Origin: Flavicella marina | Lineage (GTDB): Bacteria; Bacteroidota; Bacteroidia; Flavobacteriales; Flavobacteriaceae | Length of the DNA stretch: 64,000 nt | Direction: 5' to 3' | Assembly: GCF_009193215.1 (NCBI RefSeq) | Contig: NZ_VYVA01000007.1 | Span: 1 to 64,000, forward strand | In this document: positions 52,115-62,218 of the stretch, one piece after another | Layout of the letters: each line of letters opens with the position of its first letter | Numbering within the stretch: the stretch's first letter is position 1 | Made by a program: the position numbers and the translations under genes | The notes under the pieces: model-generated | What the model was told of the DNA's origin: nothing | Database searches by the model: none | Seen by the model: only the letters and a program-made list of their open reading frames with translations

Positions 52115-52136
52115 GTTTTTTAATTTTATATCTTTG
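52105..52136 (+). promoter_or_regulatory. Promoter of lacI and the hybrid sensor gene
   Basis: TTG (52105-52107) is followed after 21 bases by TATCTTTG (52129-52136), a full -7 match. The TTG lies inside the palindrome. The leader to the lacI ATG is about 30 bases. Confidence 0.55.
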
Positions 52137-52169
52137 TGACTATAAACCTACATATAGGAACCTCTATCT

Positions 52170-53195
52170 ATGATAAAAGGAAATAAGATTACGATTCACG
52201 ACATTTCAAAAGCTTTGAATATAGACAGCTCAACAGTATCACGAGCATTAAACAATAGCCCTAGAGTTTCTTTAAAAACTCGAGAAAAAATTCAGAAAAA
52301 GGCAACTGAACTTGGCTACCAAAGAAATAGTTTGGCGTCGAACCTAAGAACAAATCGTACCAATACTATTGGTGTAATAATTCCTAGAATTTCTAGACAT
52401 TTTTTTGCCACTGTTATTGCTGGAATTGAAGAAACTGCATATGAAGAAGGCTACAATGTAGTTATTTGCCAATCTTTAGAAAGTTTAGATCGTGAAGAAA
52501 AAATCATGAACTCTCTTGCTTCGAATCGCGTAGATGGTATCCTGATATCCACTTCGATGGAAACATCAAAGTTTGAACACATAAAATCATATATGGATAA
52601 CAACAATCCTGTTGTTTTCATTGACCGACCTTCAGATGCCTTTCCAAATTGCTCAAGTATTAGTATTGATAATTTTAAAGCGAGTTACGATGCTACAAAA
52701 TTGTTAATTGAAAAAGGAAGAAAAAACATAGCGCACTTTTCTGGTCCACAAAACATCGGACTCTATAAAACTCGAAAAGAAGGTTATATCAAAGCATTAC
52801 AAGAACACAACATTCCAGTAATAGAACGCTATATTTTTGAATCTAACCTCTCAGAGGAAGACGGTATAGCTTGCGCTAAAAAACTTCTCAATCATCCTGA
52901 TATTGACGCAATATATTCTGCAAATGACACTGCTGCCATAAGCGCAATCCAATACCTAAAGTCACAAGGAGTTGATATCCCCAATAATATCGCTGTAATT
53001 GGTTTTAACAACGACCCGATTTCTGAAGTTATTGAACCTTCGTTGACAACCATCAATCAACCAGGTTTTGAAATGGGAAAATTGTCGACAGAAATTTTAA
53101 TACAACAAATCAGAAATAAATCTGAAAACACTAAAAACGAATCTAAAGTTTTAGTACCTGAATTAATTATTAGAAAATCATCTGAAAACTCTTAA
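52170..53195 (+). CDS. LacI family transcriptional regulator of the uronate locus
   Basis: This 341-residue regulator has the LacI HTH at residues 6-55 (ITIHDISKALNIDSSTVSRA) and the hinge, followed by a periplasmic-binding-type sensor domain (GVIIPRISRHFFATVIAG, VDGILIST, VIGFNNDPISEVIEPSLTTI). It is divergent from kduI, and the perfect palindrome lies between the two. By analogy with KdgR-type LacI proteins, the inducer could be a keto-deoxy-gluconate intermediate. It is followed after two bases by the hybrid sensor gene, so both regulators are made together. Confidence 0.94.
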   Translation: MIKGNKITIHDISKALNIDSSTVSRALNNSPRVSLKTREKIQKKATELGYQRNSLASNLRTNRTNTIGVIIPRISRHFFATVIAGIEETAYEEGYNVVICQSLESLDREEKIMNSLASNRVDGILISTSMETSKFEHIKSYMDNNNPVVFIDRPSDAFPNCSSISIDNFKASYDATKLLIEKGRKNIAHFSGPQNIGLYKTRKEGYIKALQEHNIPVIERYIFESNLSEEDGIACAKKLLNHPDIDAIYSANDTAAISAIQYLKSQGVDIPNNIAVIGFNNDPISEVIEPSLTTINQPGFEMGKLSTEILIQQIRNKSENTKNESKVLVPELIIRKSSENS

Positions 53196-53197
53196 GC

Positions 53198-56100
53198 ATG
53201 AAGTTTCTGAAACAAATTTCTTTTTTCCTTCTAATACTTCTTTGTTGTAAAGTAAGTGCTCAGTTTTCTGAAAATAATTTCAATAATTTAAAATTCAAAC
53301 ACTATACTACAACACAAGGTTTGTCTCAAGGGTCGGTAATTGACATTCATCAAGACAAAACTGGATATCTTTGGTTTGGAACTAGAGAAGGCTTGAATAA
53401 ATTTGATGGTACCAAATTTAAAACCTTTCGCTACAACTCTGAAGAAAGTGCCAGTTTATCTGACAGTTGGGTAACTTGCATCTATCAAGATTCTAAAGAA
53501 AATCTATGGGTAGGTACTAAAAAAGGACTCAATCAATACAATCCAGAACTAGAAAACTTCACACCAACAGAAAAATGGACCGATAAAACAGAACTTAATA
53601 AGCTAGAAATATGGGGAATAACTGAATACCAAGATTCTCTTCTATTCATAAGCACCAGTTCTGGCATTGCAAAAATCAACCTCTTTAATAAAAGAACAAC
53701 TTTTTTACTGAGTTCAAATAAGAACTCAAATAGTATCTCAAACGATAGAACTAGATCCATATTTAATGCCCAAAATGGCAACATATGGGTTTGCACGATT
53801 GAGAACATTGAAAAATTGGATGTCGAAAAAAATATATGGAGTCATTATAATTATCCAAAGGGAGCGACGCAAAACAACAACAGAACAAGCTCTCCTAAAA
53901 TATTCAAAGACTCACAGGGAAATGTTTGGTGTGGTTATGAAAATGGATTAGCAAAACTTAATGAAGAAAAAAATATTTTTGAAGACTATCGTATCAATGG
54001 TGTTAAACCCATAACGAATGAAGTAAGGGCTTTTTGCGAAGACAAATTCAACAACTTATGGATTGGAACCTACAAAGGGCTAAGAATTTTAAACCACTCA
54101 GAACAGACTATAAAAACCATTGTTCATGACGAAAACAACCCTACTAGTTTAAGTCAAAATTCTATCTACAAAATTTTAAAAGATAGAAAAGGAGATTTGT
54201 GGATCGGAACTTGGGCAGGAGGCATCAATTATTTCGATTATAGTTATGATATCTTTAAGCATATTCCTGCGGGCCCAGTAAAAAGTATGTTAAACTACAA
54301 AGTTATCAGCTCCATAATAGAAACAAAAGAAAATAATTTATGGATTGGAACTGAAGGAGGTGGATTAAATTACTTAGATAAAACAACGGGAGTATTTACT
54401 TATTACACCAACAAAAAAAACGACAAAACGTCAATCAGTTCTAACAATATAAAATCTATGATTCAAGATCATAATGGAAATTTATGGATCGGAACACACG
54501 ATGGAGGATTGAATTTTTTAGACACTTCTAAGTCCAAATTTTATTTTGAGCACTTCGACCGACCTCAAAAAAACGGAATCACAGTTGCGGACAAAAGAAT
54601 TTTAGCAATCTTAGAAGATTCAAATCACAATATTTGGATTGGGACACTTACCAATGGACTATTACATTATGACACGAAAAGAAAAGAATTCATAAAATTA
54701 AATTATAGTCTAAAATCAATTAATGCTATATACCAATCTGATAATCCCGAAATACTTTTTATTACTGGTTCTCAAGGTTTAGAGAAAATAAACATCAATA
54801 CAAAAGTAATTTCAAAGATACCTATAGACTATAGTAACGATTCAAATACTACGGTAAATTGTGTGCATCAGCACGATGATGAAACTATATGGATCGGTAC
54901 TGAAGGTGATGGACTGTTTTCATATAATATCAGGACTAAGCAAACCAAAAAATATGGTATAAAGCAAGGGCTTCTAAATGAAGTAATTTACGGTATTCTC
55001 TCAGATTCAGAGAATAATCTATGGTTCTCTACTAACAGTGGTATTAGTCGATTGAATCTCGAAACAGAAAAAGTTAAAAATTTTGATGAATCAGATGGTT
55101 TACAAGGGAGTGAATTCAATTATGGAGCATTTTCTAAAGCGAAAAATGGCATGTTATATTTTGGAGGAACCAATGGTTTAAATTACTTCGATCCTTCCAA
55201 AATTTCTGAAAACAAATATGTACCGACCGTAGATATTTATAAAATGCGAGTTAGCAACAAACCATATAAAATATTAACGAAACAAACTTCAATCATTGAT
55301 TTAAATTACAATCAGAATGATTTTAGTTTTGAATTTACCGCACTTAACTTTTCTCAAGCAAATAAAAATCAATTCGCGTATAAACTAGAAGGATTTGACA
55401 ATGATTGGAATTATATTGGAAATAACAAAACTGCAACTTACACCAACATAGACCAAGGAAAATATATTTTTAAAGTAAAAGCCTCTAATAACGACAACCA
55501 CTGGAATGAAATTGGTGATGCCATTGCTATTCAAATTCAGCCAGCACCTTGGAAAACTAAATGGGCATACTTCTTTTATATTTTATTTATTTCCATAATA
55601 TCATATGCTACATATGCATTGATAAAAGTCAGAAATAAAGAAAAAAATGAATTAAAGAAAGAAAAATCAAACAGAGAAAGATTAGAAGAAGTAAACCAAA
55701 TGAAATTGAAGTTATTCACAAATATTTCTCATGATTTCAGAACACCTTTAACACTAATTATAGGTCCATTGCAGAGAATGATTGAGAACAACATGGGAAA
55801 TGATTTTGTTCAAAAACAACATATAACTATGCAAAGAAATGCAAACATGTTGTTGCAGCTAATTACTCAATTATTGGATTTTAGAAAAAGTGAGTCTGGT
55901 AAACTAGAACTACATGCTTCGAAATCGAATATTGTGACTTTTACCGAAGAAATAAAACTTGCTTTTGAAGATTTGGCTAAGGTTAAAAATATCACATATA
56001 ATTTCACCTCAGAAAAAAAGGAAATCGATTTGTGGTTTGACAAAATTAAAATGAAAAAAATCCTTTTCAATTTATTGTCAAATGCCTTTAAATACACTCA

Positions 56101-57274
56101 AGATGACAGCGAAATAAAAATACATATTGAAAGTAATAATTCCGAAGTTATTATCAGTATTACAAATTTCGGTGAAGAAATTCCAAAGAAAAACATTAAA
56201 TATGTTTTTGATAGATATTATAGATCTGATCAAGACGAATTCAAGTCAGGGTCAGGGATAGGCTTGGCTCTTACTAAAAGTTTGGTCGATTTACACAAAG
56301 GAACCATTTCAGTAACCAGTTCTCAAAAAGAAGGTACCACATTCAGAGTAAAATTTTTACTTGAAGATCATCATATCAAATCTTCAGAAAAATTAATCGC
56401 ACCAAAAAACAGTGGTTCTATATATGAAGATCAACCAGAATCTCAGTCTCACAGCCCTGAAGCGGTTTCGAGTATTGACAACAGTATCTCTATAGACGAA
56501 AACAAAGCAACATTGTTAGTAGTAGAAGACAATTCAGACGTACGAAATTTCATCAAAGAAATATTTGAAAACAAATACAATATTTACACAGCTGAAAATG
56601 GAAACTCAGCAATAACAATTGCTAACAATAAAGAAATCGACCTTATAATAAGTGACATCATGATGCCCGTAATGGATGGTTTAGAATTATGCAAACAAAT
56701 AAAATCTAATATTACTACTAGTCATATTCCAATCATACTGTTAACCGCCAAAACAGATGCCGCACATCAAAAAGATGGATATCAATTCGGTGCGGATGCG
56801 TACATCACAAAACCATTTGACGCTAGTATCTTAGAAGTTAGGGTCGACAATCTACTAAACACACGAACTAACTTAATAAGTAAATTTAAAAAGGACATCA
56901 TACTAACTCCAAAGGAACTTACCGTAACCTCTGCAGATGAATTATTTTTAGAAAAAGCAATAAAAATAATTGAAGAGAACATAACCGATCCTGAATTCAA
57001 CGTTCATGTTTTCACCAAACAAATGAGTATGAGTAGATCAGTTTTGTATAGAAAATTCAAGGCACTAACAAATCAATCTATAACGGAGTTTATTAGAACT
57101 ATTAAATTAAAAAAAGCAGGGCAGCTCATTGCAAATACAAAAATGCACATTTCAGAAATTGCTTATGAAGTTGGATTTAGCGACCTGAAATATTTTAGAA
57201 AATGTTTCAAAGCTCAATTCAATGAACTCCCCTCTAACTATCGAAACATGCATAATGAGAAGAACGATGAGTAA
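53198..57274 (+). CDS. Hybrid two-component system sensor-regulator (HTCS)
   Basis: This 1358-residue protein joins a whole two-component system in one chain and spans the inner membrane. After a signal peptide (ends near VSAQ) come many propeller repeats (Reg_prop; LWFGT or LWIGT motifs, about 40-690), a Y_Y_Y domain (about 700-780), a membrane helix near 790-810, a histidine kinase (His845 in NISHDFRTPL; ATP-binding N box near 955), a receiver domain (Asp1153 in ISDIMMPVMDG) and a C-terminal AraC-type HTH (about 1250-1355). It senses oligosaccharides in the periplasm and activates the susCD operon that follows. It begins two bases after lacI. Confidence 0.96.
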   Translation: MKFLKQISFFLLILLCCKVSAQFSENNFNNLKFKHYTTTQGLSQGSVIDIHQDKTGYLWFGTREGLNKFDGTKFKTFRYNSEESASLSDSWVTCIYQDSKENLWVGTKKGLNQYNPELENFTPTEKWTDKTELNKLEIWGITEYQDSLLFISTSSGIAKINLFNKRTTFLLSSNKNSNSISNDRTRSIFNAQNGNIWVCTIENIEKLDVEKNIWSHYNYPKGATQNNNRTSSPKIFKDSQGNVWCGYENGLAKLNEEKNIFEDYRINGVKPITNEVRAFCEDKFNNLWIGTYKGLRILNHSEQTIKTIVHDENNPTSLSQNSIYKILKDRKGDLWIGTWAGGINYFDYSYDIFKHIPAGPVKSMLNYKVISSIIETKENNLWIGTEGGGLNYLDKTTGVFTYYTNKKNDKTSISSNNIKSMIQDHNGNLWIGTHDGGLNFLDTSKSKFYFEHFDRPQKNGITVADKRILAILEDSNHNIWIGTLTNGLLHYDTKRKEFIKLNYSLKSINAIYQSDNPEILFITGSQGLEKININTKVISKIPIDYSNDSNTTVNCVHQHDDETIWIGTEGDGLFSYNIRTKQTKKYGIKQGLLNEVIYGILSDSENNLWFSTNSGISRLNLETEKVKNFDESDGLQGSEFNYGAFSKAKNGMLYFGGTNGLNYFDPSKISENKYVPTVDIYKMRVSNKPYKILTKQTSIIDLNYNQNDFSFEFTALNFSQANKNQFAYKLEGFDNDWNYIGNNKTATYTNIDQGKYIFKVKASNNDNHWNEIGDAIAIQIQPAPWKTKWAYFFYILFISIISYATYALIKVRNKEKNELKKEKSNRERLEEVNQMKLKLFTNISHDFRTPLTLIIGPLQRMIENNMGNDFVQKQHITMQRNANMLLQLITQLLDFRKSESGKLELHASKSNIVTFTEEIKLAFEDLAKVKNITYNFTSEKKEIDLWFDKIKMKKILFNLLSNAFKYTQDDSEIKIHIESNNSEVIISITNFGEEIPKKNIKYVFDRYYRSDQDEFKSGSGIGLALTKSLVDLHKGTISVTSSQKEGTTFRVKFLLEDHHIKSSEKLIAPKNSGSIYEDQPESQSHSPEAVSSIDNSISIDENKATLLVVEDNSDVRNFIKEIFENKYNIYTAENGNSAITIANNKEIDLIISDIMMPVMDGLELCKQIKSNITTSHIPIILLTAKTDAAHQKDGYQFGADAYITKPFDASILEVRVDNLLNTRTNLISKFKKDIILTPKELTVTSADELFLEKAIKIIEENITDPEFNVHVFTKQMSMSRSVLYRKFKALTNQSITEFIRTIKLKKAGQLIANTKMHISEIAYEVGFSDLKYFRKCFKAQFNELPSNYRNMHNEKNDE

Positions 57275-57294
57275 AATTCATCTCCTCAAACTCT

Positions 57295-57338
57295 AAAACT
57301 ACCAACGTTAATCTATATTAATTTTGGTAGTTTTTTTT
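57295..57338 (+). terminator. Terminator of the lacI-sensor operon
   Basis: AAAACTACCAA (57295-57305) pairs perfectly with TTGGTAGTTTT (57324-57334), followed by a T-run. The susC-side operon downstream must therefore have its own promoter, which I cannot pin down in 57339-57484. Confidence 0.75.
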
Positions 57339-57484
57339 ATATATTTCTACAATAAACCCATAAATCAAAGGGTATTGAACAATTAACACCTCTATATAGA
57401 ACATTATACACCACAGAAAAAAGCATAGTAATTAGCAATTTTACAAGGGTAAAACAAATACAAAACCCAAAACCAACCTTATCT

Positions 57485-59023
57485 ATGAAAACAATATCCA
57501 AATTATTATTAATGTCTCTTGGAGCTCTGTTCGTATTATACGGATGCAACCAAGATACATTTTCTCCAAACGTCAGCTTGGATAATTACATGGGACCTAG
57601 CGAACTCAACTATCATGAGATTCTAAACGCTAGAGAAAATGCAGCATTAAAAACTGGAACCCCAACCATCCAAACAAACGGTCTCGTACCTTTTTTTGAA
57701 ATCGTAAGTGCTAAAAAAGCCGACGGTACTGAATTGGATGAAACTTATATGAAAGATGTGACTATCACAAATCCAGTAGAAAAAACAGTAGACTTAGATC
57801 CTGAAGATTATATTATATTTGAGGGTGACACCATCAAGAGCTACACAGCTTACAATTATAGTAAAGCAGGTGTAATTGAAATTGCTGACGAAAATAATTT
57901 TGGAATAGACGATTATTATTTTAGTGTAAAGGTTTCAACTCAAAATGGTGAATCTATTACTTCAGCTACTTTTAATGATGTCTTTCATTTAGGAGTTGGT
58001 CCCGGATTGGTTACGAACCTATTATACTCTCCAATTGCTCAAAACTTAGTTACGAACACAAATGCTACCACAACACAACCTTACCTTATCACAGGAAACC
58101 CGGATGTAACATTTTCGTTAGCAAGTGATACTGATAAATTAAAAATAGATACTCAAACAGGGGTTATTAGTTTACAAGAAGACTATACAACTACACAAAA
58201 TGACACAATTTACCCTACAGTAGAGGTAACAAGTAACATCAGTCAAGAAGTAACCGAATTTCAAGGATCAAGCTTTCTGTTTTTAGTAGCATCTAACGAT
58301 CCTGTAGACCTTCCAAAACAAACCAATTATTTCTTTTACCCTACGTTGGAAGCGGAAAGTAAACTCTATGGTTATGAAAAAACCATCACTCAGCCGGGAG
58401 ATGTTACAGAAGCGAAAACATGGATACAAGCAGCTCCTTCTCCATTAGCAGCTGATGAAAGACCTGAATCTGTAATTGGTAATAAGTCGCTTTGGACAAA
58501 TATGACTGCCGGCGATTGGGAGCCACATGAATCATATATAACAATAAACCCACAAGACTTAACGCAATATAGATTAGGGTACGATCTTGCGATGGTATTC
58601 TATACTAAAAATCAATATGTAGAATATAAAACAGATGGAGCAACTCCAACCGAACTAGAAATTTATATTTCAACGGATTATACGGGGGACGATGAAACTT
58701 CAACATGGATACAAATCAATGATCAACTATCTTGTCAAATAAACAGTACAACAAGTACTCCATTTATCGGTACACCATACCCTGGTGATCAAAAATTGGG
58801 TGACGGTGACCCAGATGGCAGAAAAGACCCAACAAGAAACGCTGATGCAAAATGGGTAAGAAATGAATTGAACTTGAATCCTTACAAAGATTCTAAAAGT
58901 TTTGCTCTGAAGTTTAAAATAGTAGCAACCTATACAGGGCCTGGAAAACCAAGTTCCGGTGCCAAAGGTAGACCTGGTAGATACTATGTATCAGACGTAC
59001 ATTTCAAAGCATCAGAGGAGTAA
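57485..59023 (+). CDS. Surface lipoprotein upstream of susC (glycan-binding candidate)
   Basis: This 512-residue lipoprotein (lipobox LYGC, Cys21) is the first gene of the susC operon. The front part (about 60-250) looks like immunoglobulin- or cadherin-like strands (KTVDLDPEDYIIFEGD; SDTDKLKIDTQTGVISLQ, the latter a cadherin-type end). The back part (about 290-505) contains SLWTNMTAGDWEPHESYITI, EIYISTDYTGDD and PGRYYVSDVHF, resembling a carbohydrate-binding sandwich in DUF-type SusE-like proteins. I recall related proteins in pectin-type loci but am not sure of the family name. The role in binding glycan at the surface is inferred from position. Confidence 0.75.
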   Translation: MKTISKLLLMSLGALFVLYGCNQDTFSPNVSLDNYMGPSELNYHEILNARENAALKTGTPTIQTNGLVPFFEIVSAKKADGTELDETYMKDVTITNPVEKTVDLDPEDYIIFEGDTIKSYTAYNYSKAGVIEIADENNFGIDDYYFSVKVSTQNGESITSATFNDVFHLGVGPGLVTNLLYSPIAQNLVTNTNATTTQPYLITGNPDVTFSLASDTDKLKIDTQTGVISLQEDYTTTQNDTIYPTVEVTSNISQEVTEFQGSSFLFLVASNDPVDLPKQTNYFFYPTLEAESKLYGYEKTITQPGDVTEAKTWIQAAPSPLAADERPESVIGNKSLWTNMTAGDWEPHESYITINPQDLTQYRLGYDLAMVFYTKNQYVEYKTDGATPTELEIYISTDYTGDDETSTWIQINDQLSCQINSTTSTPFIGTPYPGDQKLGDGDPDGRKDPTRNADAKWVRNELNLNPYKDSKSFALKFKIVATYTGPGKPSSGAKGRPGRYYVSDVHFKASEE

Positions 59024-59048
59024 AAAAAAATCATACAAAACCAATCAA

Positions 59049-62000
59049 ATGAAAAACATAATAACAATATTCATCGCTTTTACTTGCTTTGCATTCTCTG
59101 GAATTGCACAAAAGGTAATTACAGGAAAAGTGTCTGACACAAATGGAAACCCTTTACCAGGTGTGTCTATTGTGTCAAAAGAAACAAATCAAGGTACTAT
59201 TTCAGATTTTGATGGGCTCTTTTCAATAGACAATTTAAAAGAAGGTGTCAAACTTACCTTTAGTTACATGGGTTTTGAAACTCAAGATATTATAATCGGA
59301 AATAACTCAACACTGGATATTAAACTAAGAGAATCTAACGTAAGTTTAGAGGAAGTCGTTGTCGTTGGATATGGTACTGTCAAAAAGAAAGATTTAACGG
59401 GTGCTGTAGCTTCTATCGCAGCAGAAGATTTGGTAAATACCGCGACGACTAATTTTGATCAAGCTTTGGCTGGTAGAGTCTCAGGGGTTCAAATAGGGTC
59501 TGTAGATGGTACCCCAGGAGAAAGTCTCAATATCGTAATTCGAGGTGGAAATTCTATAACTGGTGACAACTCTCCTTTGTATGTTGTGGATGGAATTCCC
59601 TTAGAGGATTTTGACCCCGCAAGTATCAGCACTAATGACATCGAAAGCTTTGATATTTTAAAAGACGCATCGGCAACAGCCATTTATGGATCTAGAGCTG
59701 CGAATGGTGTCATAATAATTACAACTAAAGAAGGTAGAAGTGATGGTAAAACAGATGTGAAATTTAGCATCGCTCATAGCTTGCAATGGATCCCTAACAG
59801 ATTGCAAGTTTTAGGCCCTTATGACTATGTCCTTTATCAAGAACAAATCGCAAAAGCTTTAGATAATTATACTCCAGGACAATACACAAACTATTTCAAA
59901 AGAGACTGGGTAGACAAAGAGCTGTACCGTGACGCCGAAGGTACTAGTTGGCAAGATGAAATTTTTCAATTAGCACAGACTTCACGTTACAACCTAAGTT
60001 TGAGTGGAGGTAACAAAACGACCAAGTTGTACTTTTCAACGGAATACCTCGACCAAGAAGGTACCATGATCAATACGGGATTTAAAAAATATTTAAATAA
60101 TTTAAAATTTACGCATAGGATAAATTCTAAAACCAGTTTTAACGGTTATTTGCAGTATTCTCACCTTGATCGTACTGGTCCGACAATTTCTGGGAACAAA
60201 TACACAAGCGTTATCAGAGATGCCGTACAATTTAGACCAGTAGAACCAATCAACGATGACGGATTGGAAGAAGGTGGATATGATTTTGAAGACATCAATC
60301 AAAGATACTTATTTAATCCTGTAAAAAACCTTGAAAACACAGACAGATCAAACCGTTCTGATGTAATTCGTGGTAGCTTAGCCATCACACATAAATTCAA
60401 ACCTAATTTATATTTAAGAGTATCTGGAACTTATCAAGTAGACAACCGTAAAGAAACATTATTCTTTGGTTTAGATACGCAACAAGGTCGTAGAGGTACC
60501 GATCATATTAATGGAACACTTACCACTAGAAGGTATCAAACGCTTTCTACTTCTAATACCTTGACATATAAAAAGAAGTTTGGAAAAAACAATTTCAATG
60601 TTTTGGGGGGGCTAGAAGCGCAAGCTCGAGATAGTGAATATGCCAGAATGAAGAATTCTGAAATCCCAACTGATTTATTTGGTATGGCCAAATTAGATTT
60701 AGGTACTTCCCCTTCGATCCCTGTGACACAATTATCCGCGAATACATTGTTGTCTTATTTTGCAAGAGTCAACTATAGTTACAAAAACAAATATTTATTA
60801 ACCGCAACGTATAGAGCTGACGGTTCTTCTAAATTTAGTGAATCGAATCGTTGGGGATATTTCCCATCATTTTCTGCAGGATGGAAAATTAGTGATGAAA
60901 ACTTCATGATGAACCTAGACGCCGTTTCTTTTGCTAAACTAAGACTTGGATGGGGTAAAACAGGAAATAATAGAATTGGAGATTACGATGCTTATAGTCA
61001 ACTAAATGCAAGTGTATCTAGTGGGTATATTTGGGGAACTGGTCAAACTTACCAACCAGGAGCCTATCAAAGTAATCTTGGTGTTCCTGACTTACGATGG
61101 GAAACAACGAGTCAAACTAATGCAGGTTTGGATTTAGGTTTTTTCAATCAAAAGCTACAAGCAACAATTGACTATTATAAAAAATCAACTTCGGATTTAT
61201 TGTTAAGAGCAGAGATGGCCCCACACACTGGTTTCGATCGTGTTCAACAGAATGTCGGAAAAGTGCAAAATGCTGGTTTAGAAATCACTTTGAATACTGT
61301 AAATATTACATCGGACAAATTTAGATGGACTTCATCTTTTAATATTTCATTTAACAAAAATGAAACAATCGCTTTAAATGATGGACAAGAAGCTATATTT
61401 ACAGATCCTGAATGGAACAATAGTTACTCAGAGTACCAATACATAACCAAAGTAGGTGAACCTGTTGGAATGATGTATGGCTTACAGTTTGACAGAATCT
61501 ACCAAGTTGATGATTTTAACTGGGATAATGCTTTACAAACGTATATATTAAAAGAAGGAATCCCTGACAACGGAACTTTACCCGTAGCACCCGGTAGTGT
61601 GAAATTTATCGATCAAAATGGAGATGGTACCGTAAACGATCAAGATAGAGTTGTAATTGGTAATCCACATCCAAAACATTTTGGTGGACTTTCTAATAAT
61701 TTTGAATTTGGAAATTTTGATTTCAACTTCTTATTACAATGGTCGTATGGTTTTGATATCTTAAATGCCAACAAAACAGTTTTTGGAGTCCCTGAAGCTG
61801 GTAGAAGAAATGGTTTTCCTAATTTGATTAACGCATGGTCACCAACGAATACAGACACGAATACTGGAACTATTAGATACTCAAATGTATACGGAGCAGC
61901 ACCAAAAGGAAACCGAATTGACAACAGACATATTGAAGATGGTTCTTACTTAAAATTAAAAGCTATTTCTTTCGGGTACACACTTCCATCATCTATAGCT

Positions 62001-62186
62001 CAACAAATTAAGACTAAAAGTTTACGTGTCTTTGTAACTGGTCAAAACCTATTTACTTGGACGAATTATTCAGGATATGACCCTGATGTTTCGGTAGGTA
62101 GATACGGTGCTTTAACACCAAACTTAGATTATTCTGCATATCCGCAAAGCACCACGATAATGACAGGAATTGATATTATTTTTTAA
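59049..62186 (+). CDS. SusC-like TonB-dependent outer-membrane transporter
   Basis: This 1045-residue barrel protein imports oligosaccharides with energy from TonB. The start at 59049 gives the signal peptide MKNIITIFIAFTCFAFSGIA; a longer frame from 58959 overlaps the preceding gene and lacks a signal. Residues 22-105 are a carboxypeptidase-regulatory-like domain (ITGKVSDTNGNPLPGVSI), then the SusC motif LEEVVVVGYGTVKKKDLTGA, the plug domain (DGTPGESLNIVIRGGNS, ILKDASATAIYGSRAANGV), and about 800 residues of barrel ending in IMTGIDIIF. The susD gene follows. The substrate is probably an unsaturated oligouronate from pectin, alginate, ulvan or a similar glycan. Confidence 0.97.
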   Translation: MKNIITIFIAFTCFAFSGIAQKVITGKVSDTNGNPLPGVSIVSKETNQGTISDFDGLFSIDNLKEGVKLTFSYMGFETQDIIIGNNSTLDIKLRESNVSLEEVVVVGYGTVKKKDLTGAVASIAAEDLVNTATTNFDQALAGRVSGVQIGSVDGTPGESLNIVIRGGNSITGDNSPLYVVDGIPLEDFDPASISTNDIESFDILKDASATAIYGSRAANGVIIITTKEGRSDGKTDVKFSIAHSLQWIPNRLQVLGPYDYVLYQEQIAKALDNYTPGQYTNYFKRDWVDKELYRDAEGTSWQDEIFQLAQTSRYNLSLSGGNKTTKLYFSTEYLDQEGTMINTGFKKYLNNLKFTHRINSKTSFNGYLQYSHLDRTGPTISGNKYTSVIRDAVQFRPVEPINDDGLEEGGYDFEDINQRYLFNPVKNLENTDRSNRSDVIRGSLAITHKFKPNLYLRVSGTYQVDNRKETLFFGLDTQQGRRGTDHINGTLTTRRYQTLSTSNTLTYKKKFGKNNFNVLGGLEAQARDSEYARMKNSEIPTDLFGMAKLDLGTSPSIPVTQLSANTLLSYFARVNYSYKNKYLLTATYRADGSSKFSESNRWGYFPSFSAGWKISDENFMMNLDAVSFAKLRLGWGKTGNNRIGDYDAYSQLNASVSSGYIWGTGQTYQPGAYQSNLGVPDLRWETTSQTNAGLDLGFFNQKLQATIDYYKKSTSDLLLRAEMAPHTGFDRVQQNVGKVQNAGLEITLNTVNITSDKFRWTSSFNISFNKNETIALNDGQEAIFTDPEWNNSYSEYQYITKVGEPVGMMYGLQFDRIYQVDDFNWDNALQTYILKEGIPDNGTLPVAPGSVKFIDQNGDGTVNDQDRVVIGNPHPKHFGGLSNNFEFGNFDFNFLLQWSYGFDILNANKTVFGVPEAGRRNGFPNLINAWSPTNTDTNTGTIRYSNVYGAAPKGNRIDNRHIEDGSYLKLKAISFGYTLPSSIAQQIKTKSLRVFVTGQNLFTWTNYSGYDPDVSVGRYGALTPNLDYSAYPQSTTIMTGIDIIF

Positions 62187-62218
62187 TGAAACTTTCAGAA
62201 ACCTTAAAAATCAAAAAA

